A DNA stretch of 5,782 bases from Oscillospiraceae bacterium (GTDB taxonomy: Bacteria > Bacillota > Clostridia > Oscillospirales > Oscillospiraceae). Of the stretch, positions 1 to 5,144 are shown piece after piece. The stretch is from the NCBI GenBank assembly GCA_904501855.1, contig CAJGCI010000116.1, positions 1-5,782 on the forward strand, read 5' to 3'. Position numbers and translations under genes: made by a program. The stretch's first letter is position 1, and each line of letters starts with the position of its first letter. Under the pieces are notes generated by a model, which ran no database searches, was not told the origin of the DNA, and saw only the letters and a list, made by a program, of their open reading frames with translations.

Positions 1-621
1 CCGGATCAGCCCTTCCTTCTGCATCCGGCCAAGCTCCTTCGACAGAGCGGTGCGGTCCACGTTGAGATAGTCCGCCAGCTGCTGCCGGTCAAAGGGGATG
101 TCAAACTCCCGACTGTCCTGTTCGATGGAGACGGTATGAAGATAGGAGAGGATCCGGCCTCTCAGGGATTTGGATGAGGTGTGGAAGATCCGGCTGGAAA
201 GAGTGCGGTTCTTCTGCGAGGAGATGGTGAGGAGATTGGCAATGATGCGGCTGCGCCAGACGGAATCGGAAGGTCCCTGCCGCAGAGTGGAGAGATCCAG
301 GAACATGATCTCGCAGTCCTCGTTTGCCCGCACGTCCACCAGCATTACGGAGTCCTCCAGCAGCGCGTAGGTCTCCGCGAAAAATCCGTTCTTTCCTACG
401 TGACTTAAGATGGTGAGGTTTCCCCACTGGTCGGCACTCTCGATGGTGACGCTGCCGGAGAGCACGATGCCCATGCGCCGGGTCGTCTGCCCGGCGTGAA
501 GCAGGATGGCTCCTTTTTCAAAGCGCCGGATCCCGTAGGAAAGAGACTCCAGACAGTCCCGGATCTCCTCGTCCGTCATCCCGCGGAACAGGATCACCTG
601 TTTCAGATCTTGCAGTTCCAT
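1..621 (-). CDS. Crp/Fnr-family transcriptional regulator (3' end outside window)
   Basis: This is a cytoplasmic DNA-binding regulator; 207 residues are visible and probably only a few to about 20 are missing at the C-terminus. Residues about 10-115 read as a cyclic-nucleotide-binding-type beta barrel (IVLSGSVTI at 52-60, FFAETYALLED at 80-90). A dimerisation helix follows, then a winged helix-turn-helix at about 178-206 (DRQQLADYLNVDRTALSKEL). The Arg/Ser pair that contacts cAMP in E. coli CRP is not evident in the cassette, and there are only two cysteines (C23, C103). It is therefore probably neither a cAMP sensor nor an Fe-S FNR sensor, and its ligand is unknown. In the recognition helix the residue aligned with CRP E181 is Thr and that aligned with R185 is Lys, so its DNA site should differ from the CRP site. 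The ATG is preceded four bases upstream by GGTGAT (626-631), which can pair with the 16S rRNA tail. A GTG three codons upstream is a less likely start. It lies 27 bases after the deacetylase gene on the same strand, with no terminator between, so co-transcription is likely. Confidence 0.93.
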   Translation of the reverse strand, partial: MELQDLKQVILFRGMTDEEIRDCLESLSYGIRRFEKGAILLHAGQTTRRMGIVLSGSVTIESADQWGNLTILSHVGKNGFFAETYALLEDSVMLVDVRANEDCEIMFLDLSTLRQGPSDSVWRSRIIANLLTISSQKNRTLSSRIFHTSSKSLRGRILSYLHTVSIEQDSREFDIPFDRQQLADYLNVDRTALSKELGRMQKEGLIR

Positions 622-648
622 AATAATCACCGAAATGAGACCGGGTGG

Positions 649-2058
649 TCATTCGTTGGTGATGAGCTGGAAGTAATAGCCCTGGGACTGGGCGTAGTCG
701 ATGAAGTCGCCCAGGATCGCCGTATTGGTGGCGGAGACGGCATGAAGCAGATAGACCGCGCCGGGATGGAGGCGTTCCTTCAGCTTCTGAAGAGACGAGG
801 CTCTGGCCGGCTGGGATGCCGGATCCCAGTCCGCGTGGGCAAAGCTCCAGAAGACGCTGCGCAGTCCCATGCTCTTGCACAGAGCCAGCATCTGTTCCGA
901 GTAGATCCCCGCGGGGAACCGGAAGAGGGTCATCTCATAGCCGAAGCGGTTCCGCACTTCGTTCTGCACCTGTTCCAGATCCGATTTGGCACCGTTCAGT
1001 CCCAGAGACTGCATGCCGTCGGACGGGTGAGCCGAGGAATGGCTTCCCACCACATGTCCTTCCCGGATCATCCGCTGCACCAGCTGCGGATTTTCCTTCA
1101 CATAGGGCAGAGTGACGAAGAACACCGCCCGGACGTTCTTCTTTTTCAGTGTGTCCAGAATGGCGGAGGTATAACCGTTCTCATAGCCCTCGTCAAAGGT
1201 CAGATAGATGGTCTTGTAGTCGGCGGATCCTACAGCGAGGGTATTGAATTTATCTCCGTACACCGACTGGAAACGGACGGATTCCGAGGGGCGGTTCTTG
1301 CCGTCGTAATTGGTGCCGAACCAGTAGTCGTTGCGGGCAGTAGAGTAGCCCTGCAGGACGCTGTCGGTGTAGAGATAGGGATTGTAGTCGTTCACTTTCC
1401 CGTTCTGATACCGGACCCGGTACGCCATCAGCATGGTGGCCATCTCGGCGCGTGTGGAAGTGTCCGCCGGTTTCAGAAGATCCTTGCCCTTGCCGGCCAT
1501 GATCTTGTTTTCCACGGCCCAGCGCAGAGCTTCTTCCGCCCAGTCGGAGACATCACCGGCATCCTCGAAATCTTTGAGATCTTTCCTGAAGGTAAGATTG
1601 ATTCCGTTGGATGCGGCGTACTTCTCCAGGATCAGCGCCGTCTGTTCCCGGGAAATGTTCATATCCGGCGCGAACACGGTTTCGGACAGGCCCTGGACGA
1701 TGCCGTTTTTATAGGCCCATGCAACGGGGCCGGCATAATACCGGGAGGGCTCCACATCCGTAAAGGGCACGGAAGTCTTCGCCTCTGGTTTTCCCGCCAT
1801 GCCGTAAAGGACGGTGACCATCATGCCCCGGGTCATGGAAGTTTGAGTGCCGAAGGTATGATTGTCCAGTCCGGCAAACACGCCCTGATCGTAGGCGGAA
1901 TAGACGTAATTGTAATACCAGCTGTTCCGCACCACGTCATTGAAGGGACGGGAACCGGTCTGAAGGACCGACGCGGACGCCGGCAGAGCCAGGCTGCACA
2001 GCATCGCGGCAGCAAGCATTGTGAGCAGGAAAGGACGGAAAAAGCGTCGTAAGCGCAT
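649..2058 (-). CDS. Secreted SLH-domain polysaccharide deacetylase, PdaA-like (CE4 family)
   Basis: This 469-residue exported cell-wall enzyme is predicted to remove N-acetyl groups from peptidoglycan sugars. Residues 1-29 form a signal peptide (MRLRRFF, a hydrophobic core, then an ASA cleavage site). Three SLH repeats follow at about 38-88, 98-150 and 162-214, each with the typical F-x-D start and a TR/SRE ending (MTRG, ISREQ, STRAE). They should bind a secondary cell-wall polymer. The NodB/CE4 domain spans about 283-468. Its motifs are TFDEGYENG (catalytic-base candidate D289, with E290 in place of the usual second Asp), SHSSAH (metal ligands H340 and H344), FRFPAG (R380), VFWSFAHADW and PGAVYLLHAVS (H439). 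The GYENGYT, VFWS..ADW and HPGA.YLLH patterns match the PdaA delta-lactam deacetylase subfamily better than generic chitin deacetylases. Bacillus PdaA has about 263 residues and no SLH domains, so the SLH fusion accounts for the extra length. A strong ribosome site and an extended -10 promoter support the chosen start. The exact substrate (muramic acid versus glucosamine) is inferred. Confidence 0.92.
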   Translation of the reverse strand: MRLRRFFRPFLLTMLAAAMLCSLALPASASVLQTGSRPFNDVVRNSWYYNYVYSAYDQGVFAGLDNHTFGTQTSMTRGMMVTVLYGMAGKPEAKTSVPFTDVEPSRYYAGPVAWAYKNGIVQGLSETVFAPDMNISREQTALILEKYAASNGINLTFRKDLKDFEDAGDVSDWAEEALRWAVENKIMAGKGKDLLKPADTSTRAEMATMLMAYRVRYQNGKVNDYNPYLYTDSVLQGYSTARNDYWFGTNYDGKNRPSESVRFQSVYGDKFNTLAVGSADYKTIYLTFDEGYENGYTSAILDTLKKKNVRAVFFVTLPYVKENPQLVQRMIREGHVVGSHSSAHPSDGMQSLGLNGAKSDLEQVQNEVRNRFGYEMTLFRFPAGIYSEQMLALCKSMGLRSVFWSFAHADWDPASQPARASSLQKLKERLHPGAVYLLHAVSATNTAILGDFIDYAQSQGYYFQLITNE

Positions 2059-2064
2059 AGGAAA

Positions 2065-2072
2065 TTCCTCCT
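2065..2072 (-). promoter_or_regulatory. Ribosome binding site of the SLH deacetylase
   Basis: On the minus strand this reads AGGAGGAA, six bases before the ATG at 2058. It is a near-consensus Shine-Dalgarno site and fixes the start codon of the deacetylase gene. Confidence 0.88.
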
Positions 2073-2091
2073 GTGTTTTTTGTGTACTATC

Positions 2092-2100
2092 AGTATACCA
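2092..2100 (-). promoter_or_regulatory. Extended -10 promoter for the deacetylase-regulator pair
   Basis: The minus strand reads TGGTATACT, that is TG-N-TATACT, an extended -10 element matching TATAAT at five of six positions. No good -35 hexamer lies 16-18 bases upstream, which is typical of extended -10 promoters or of promoters that need an activator. The start of transcription would fall near 2085, giving a leader of about 27 bases. A weak dyad (GTGTACT-ATC-AGTATAC, 2082-2098, one mismatch) overlaps this element and could be a regulator site. Confidence 0.55.
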
Positions 2101-2140
2101 CGGAATACGGCCAGAGAAGGGGAAAATATCCCAAATCGAG

Positions 2141-2169
2141 TTGCAAACCGCCTCTATACAGATTAAAAT
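2141..2169 (+). promoter_or_regulatory. Sigma-A-type promoter of the flavin/Fe-S oxidoreductase gene
   Basis: TTGCAA (2141-2146, four of six matches to TTGACA) and TAAAAT (2164-2169, five of six matches to TATAAT) are separated by an ideal 17 bases. Transcription would begin near 2176, leaving a leader of about 68 bases before the ATG at 2244. The -10 box sits exactly in the spacer of a perfect inverted repeat, so a bound regulator would be expected to block this promoter. Confidence 0.62.
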
Positions 2170-2178
2170 ATCTGTATA
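2155..2178. promoter_or_regulatory. Perfect inverted repeat, candidate operator over the -10 box
   Basis: TATACAGAT (2155-2163) and ATCTGTATA (2170-2178) are exact reverse complements, nine bases each, separated by six bases (TAAAAT). The spacer is the proposed -10 hexamer of the gene starting at 2244. Symmetric half-sites with a six-base spacer are the geometry bound by dimeric Crp-type proteins (CRP itself uses TGTGA-N6-TCACA). A Crp/Fnr-family gene lies on the other side of the deacetylase gene. No T-run follows, so it does not look like a terminator. That this regulator binds here is an inference; a different dimeric repressor would fit equally well. Confidence 0.6.
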
Positions 2179-2184
2179 AGCATG

Positions 2185-2205
2185 TTCCTGTTTGGAAGGC
2201 AGGAA
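2185..2205 (+). other. Small hairpin in the leader of the oxidoreductase mRNA
   Basis: TTCCTG (2185-2190) and CAGGAA (2200-2205) are complementary around a nine-base loop, inside the predicted 5' leader. The stem is only six base pairs and lies about 25 bases before the ribosome site, so it may have no function. It matches no riboswitch class I recognise. Confidence 0.25.
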
Positions 2206-2243
2206 AAAGAGGGTTTCAATAGAAGATAGAAGGGAAGAAAGAA

Positions 2244-4985
2244 ATGGTAACGAACAAAAAGAATCTGAAAAAACTCTGTGCCAGACTGACGGACGTCATG
2301 CCGCGGCGTCTTCATCTGCAGCCTGTGAGAGAGTCCGATCCGGAATTCTTCGGACTGGTCAATGTGCTGGATGACGATATGGTCACCATCGCACTTACCA
2401 TGAAGCAGCGCAAGAATTATTTCCCGGAGGATATTGCCAAGAAGCTGGGGTGGACCACGGAGAAGGTCACCGAAAAGATGGAAGAGATGAGCTGCATCGG
2501 CATCACCGAGTATAACTGGGAAAATCCCGAGAAGAAAAAACAGTACTATCTGCCGCTGTATGTGCCCGGCTCTGCCGAGCAGCTGAACATGCGCGGGTGG
2601 TTCGTCAAGGAACACCCGGAAGTCTCGGACATGTTCCATGAACTGACCCATCAGCCTCTGGACGGCATCACACAGATGGTGCCTCCCGGCGGTGCCGGCA
2701 TCGGCATGCATGTCATCCCTGTGGAGAAGGCCATCCCTGCCGAGCAGAAGGGCGCCAGCATCGAGTATCTGTCCCACTGGCTGAAGAAGTATGACGGTCA
2801 GATCGGTCTCGGTGTCTGCTCCTGCCGCCGTGCCCAGACCACCCGGGGCGAGGGCTCCGGTGACGTGGAAGACTACTGGTGCATGGGTGTCGGTGAGTTT
2901 GCCATCTACGTCGCGGAGACGGGCAAAGACAGCAAGATGATCACCTACGAGGAAGCCATGGAGATCCTTCAGAAGGCAGAAGACAACGGCTATGTCCATC
3001 AGACCACCAACATCGACGGTGAGGACAAGATCTTCGCCATCTGCAACTGCGCTCCCGGCGTCTGCTACGCACTGCGCACCTCGCAGCTTTATAACACTCC
3101 GAATATGTCCCGCAGCTGCTACACCGCACACGTGGACAAGGAGAACTGCGTGGCCTGCGGCAAGTGTGTGGAAGTCTGCCCCGCCGGCGCTGCCAAGCTG
3201 GGTCAGAAACTGTGTACGAAAGATGGTCCCGTGCAGTATCCGAAACAGGATCTGCCCGATGATCTCATCTGGACCAAGAAACGCTGGAACCCGGATTTCC
3301 GCAATACCTACCAGCTGAATACCTACGAATCCGGCACCGCTCCCTGCAAGGCTGCGTGCCCGGCCCATATCGCCGTTCAGGGCTACATCAAGATGGCCGC
3401 CGAAGGACGGTACCTGGAAGCACTGAAGCTCATCAAACAGGATAACCCGTTCCCGGCGGTGTGCGGCTCCATCTGCAACCGCCACTGCGAAGACGTCTGC
3501 ACCCGCGGGGATGTGGACCGTGCCGTGGCCATCGACGAGATCAAGAAATTCATCGCCGAACAAGAACTGAAAGCGGAGAACCGCTACATCCCGGCACCGA
3601 AACCGAGAAAGAGCAACTACGAGAGATACGAGCAGAAGATCGCCGTCATCGGCGCCGGCCCTGCCGGCCTGTCCTGTGCCTATTATCTTGCCAACATGCT
3701 CTATAACGTCACTGTCTTTGACCGCAACCCCGCCCCCGGCGGCATGCTCACCATGGGCATCCCGTCCTTCCGTCTGGACCGCGATGTCATCAATGCCGAG
3801 ATCGATGTCCTGCGGGAGATGGGCGTGGAATTCAAGTGCGGCGTGGAAGTGGGCAAGGATATCACCATCCAGCAGCTGCGCGACGAAGGCTACAAGGGAT
3901 TCTTCCTGGCCATCGGCGCTCAGAAGTCCGCTCCGCTGAACATCCCCGGCGAGGACCTGAAGGGCGTCTTCGGCGGTGTGGAATTCCTCCGGGAAGTCAA
4001 TTTGGGCAAGAAACCCAAAGTCGGCAAGAAGTGCGCTGTCATCGGCGGCGGCAATGTGGCCATGGATGTATGCCGTACGGCAGTCCGTCTGGGCGCCGAC
4101 GAGACCTATATCGTATACCGCCGCAGTGAAGCCGAGCTTCCTGCCGATCCCGAAGAAGTGGCAGAAGCCATGGAAGAGGGCGTACAGTTCCGTTACCTCA
4201 ATGCTCCCGCAGAAGTGGTGGGCACCAAGGGTAAGGTCACCGGTCTGAAAGTGGAGATCATGGAACTGGGCGAGCCCGATGAGAAGGGACGCCGGAAACC
4301 CGTGGGTACCGGCAAGTTCGAGACCATCCCCGTGGACTCCGTCATCTCCTCCATCGGTCAGGTAGTTGACTGGGGCAACCTGGATGTGGGCGATCTGCGC
4401 ACCGACAAGAAGGGCATCGCCATTGCCGATGAGACTACCCGCCAGACCGCACAGGACGACATCTTCGTCGGCGGTGACGTATACACCGGACCGAAGTTCG
4501 CCATCGATGCCATTGCAGCAGGCCGTGAAGGCGCAGAGTCCCTGCACCGCTTCGTACACGAAGGCCAGCTCCTGGTCCGCGGACGCAACCTGCGTCACTT
4601 CGATCAGTTGGATAAGTCCAACATCGTGCTGCCGGTGGACAGCTTCGACCGTCCCGCCCGTCAGCAGGTGGCACACGATCCCAAGAAGGCAAAGACCTTC
4701 CAGAACGACCGCATCACCTTCACCGAGGAACAGGTGAAGGCGGAAGCCTCCCGCTGCCTCGGATGCGGAGCCTGCGAAGTGGACGAGAACCGCTGCATCG
4801 GCTGTGGTCTGTGCACCACCAAGTGCGAATTCGATGCCATCCATCTGCACCGGACCCATCCGGATGCCAACAAGATGCGTGTGGCAGAGCAGAAGTTCCT
4901 GTATATCGGACCTTATGCCGCCAAACGTGCAGTGAAGATCGTGAAGAGAGCGGTGAAAGACACCGTTGCCAAGCTGGGCGAATGA
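2244..4985 (+). CDS. Multidomain FAD/Fe-S NAD(P)H oxidoreductase (GltD-like) with ferredoxin domains at both ends
   Basis: This 913-residue, probably cytoplasmic protein is predicted to move electrons between NAD(P)H, FAD and several Fe-S clusters; its final partner is unknown. Residues about 45-105 look like a winged helix (PEDIAKKLGWTTEKVTEKME). A Cys-rich region has CSCR (C192, C194), C213 and ICNCAPGVC (C267, C269, C274), followed by a [4Fe-4S] motif CVACGKCVEVCP (302, 305, 308, 312). A GltD-type N-terminal Fe-S module covers about 365-440 (C368, C372, C407, C411, C415, C419). The FAD site is VIGAGPAG (468-475), the NAD(P)H site is VIGGGNVAMD (599-608), and the second FAD motif is FVGGDV (741-746). 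The tail carries C838, C841, C844 and then CIGCGLCTTKC (851-861). Canonical GltD has under 500 residues and pairs with a large amidotransferase subunit, which is absent here. AGGGAAG (2231-2237) lies six bases before the ATG. An in-frame TAG at 2220 with no start codon between it and 2244 excludes a longer protein. Frequent database labels such as glutamate synthase small subunit would overstate what is known. Confidence 0.93.
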   Translation: MVTNKKNLKKLCARLTDVMPRRLHLQPVRESDPEFFGLVNVLDDDMVTIALTMKQRKNYFPEDIAKKLGWTTEKVTEKMEEMSCIGITEYNWENPEKKKQYYLPLYVPGSAEQLNMRGWFVKEHPEVSDMFHELTHQPLDGITQMVPPGGAGIGMHVIPVEKAIPAEQKGASIEYLSHWLKKYDGQIGLGVCSCRRAQTTRGEGSGDVEDYWCMGVGEFAIYVAETGKDSKMITYEEAMEILQKAEDNGYVHQTTNIDGEDKIFAICNCAPGVCYALRTSQLYNTPNMSRSCYTAHVDKENCVACGKCVEVCPAGAAKLGQKLCTKDGPVQYPKQDLPDDLIWTKKRWNPDFRNTYQLNTYESGTAPCKAACPAHIAVQGYIKMAAEGRYLEALKLIKQDNPFPAVCGSICNRHCEDVCTRGDVDRAVAIDEIKKFIAEQELKAENRYIPAPKPRKSNYERYEQKIAVIGAGPAGLSCAYYLANMLYNVTVFDRNPAPGGMLTMGIPSFRLDRDVINAEIDVLREMGVEFKCGVEVGKDITIQQLRDEGYKGFFLAIGAQKSAPLNIPGEDLKGVFGGVEFLREVNLGKKPKVGKKCAVIGGGNVAMDVCRTAVRLGADETYIVYRRSEAELPADPEEVAEAMEEGVQFRYLNAPAEVVGTKGKVTGLKVEIMELGEPDEKGRRKPVGTGKFETIPVDSVISSIGQVVDWGNLDVGDLRTDKKGIAIADETTRQTAQDDIFVGGDVYTGPKFAIDAIAAGREGAESLHRFVHEGQLLVRGRNLRHFDQLDKSNIVLPVDSFDRPARQQVAHDPKKAKTFQNDRITFTEEQVKAEASRCLGCGACEVDENRCIGCGLCTTKCEFDAIHLHRTHPDANKMRVAEQKFLYIGPYAAKRAVKIVKRAVKDTVAKLGE

Positions 4986-5007
4986 TCCCTGATAATGGAA
5001 ACACCCC

Positions 5008-5038
5008 GAGCTGCCGCGAAAGCGGCAGCTCATTTTTT
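5008..5038 (+). terminator. Strong intrinsic terminator of the oxidoreductase gene
   Basis: GAGCTGCCGC (5008-5017) and GCGGCAGCTC (5022-5031) form a perfect ten-base-pair, GC-rich stem closed by a GAAA tetraloop. After one A come six T residues (5033-5038). It starts 22 bases after the TGA of the oxidoreductase gene. The opposite strand has no good T-run after the stem, so termination should be one-directional. It separates this transcript from the downstream carboxypeptidase gene. Confidence 0.95.
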
Positions 5039-5042
5039 GGCG

Positions 5043-5057
5043 AAAGTTCCAAACTTT
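5043..5057. repeat. Short perfect dyad upstream of the carboxypeptidase promoter
   Basis: AAAGTT (5043-5048) and AACTTT (5052-5057) are exact reverse complements around CCA. The dyad lies about 20 bases before the -35 box of the next gene, between the terminator and the promoter. It could be a regulator site, but arms of six AT-rich bases can arise by chance. Confidence 0.3.
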
Positions 5058-5077
5058 TGTTACCATGTGTTGCTTCG

Positions 5078-5107
5078 TTGAGTTTTCCTTCCTGAGCATG
5101 GTAGAAT
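5078..5107 (+). promoter_or_regulatory. Promoter of the D-Ala-D-Ala carboxypeptidase gene
   Basis: TTGAGT (5078-5083, four of six matches to consensus) is followed after 18 bases by TAGAAT (5102-5107, five of six). TG at 5099-5100 adds an extended -10 element (TGGTAGAAT). Transcription would start near 5114, about 30 bases before the ATG at 5145. It lies beyond the terminator at 5008-5038, so the carboxypeptidase is likely transcribed on its own. Confidence 0.65.
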
Positions 5108-5144
5108 ATTTCAAGAGAACCCTACAGAAAGAACCAAAACGACT

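Noticed and set aside
1..621. Classification as an oxygen-sensing FNR with an N-terminal [4Fe-4S] cluster
   Set aside because: There are only two cysteines in the visible 207 residues and no N-terminal cysteine cluster, so that mechanism is not supported.
496..2052. A 518-codon open frame on the plus strand opposite the SLH deacetylase
   Set aside because: The minus-strand reading has a signal peptide, three SLH repeats and all the CE4 motifs. The plus-strand product has no recognisable family and overlaps the regulator gene as well.
2119..2131. GGGA-N5-TCCC dyad in the divergent intergenic region
   Set aside because: Four-base arms are too short to separate from chance, and the dyad is not placed on either promoter core.
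2244..4985. Annotation as the small subunit of glutamate synthase
   Set aside because: Only residues about 365-770 match GltD. The protein is roughly twice GltD length, carries extra Fe-S domains at both ends, and has no large subunit beside it.
5008..5038. Possible bidirectional terminator
   Set aside because: The minus strand lacks a T-run after the stem, and there is no minus-strand gene ending there.
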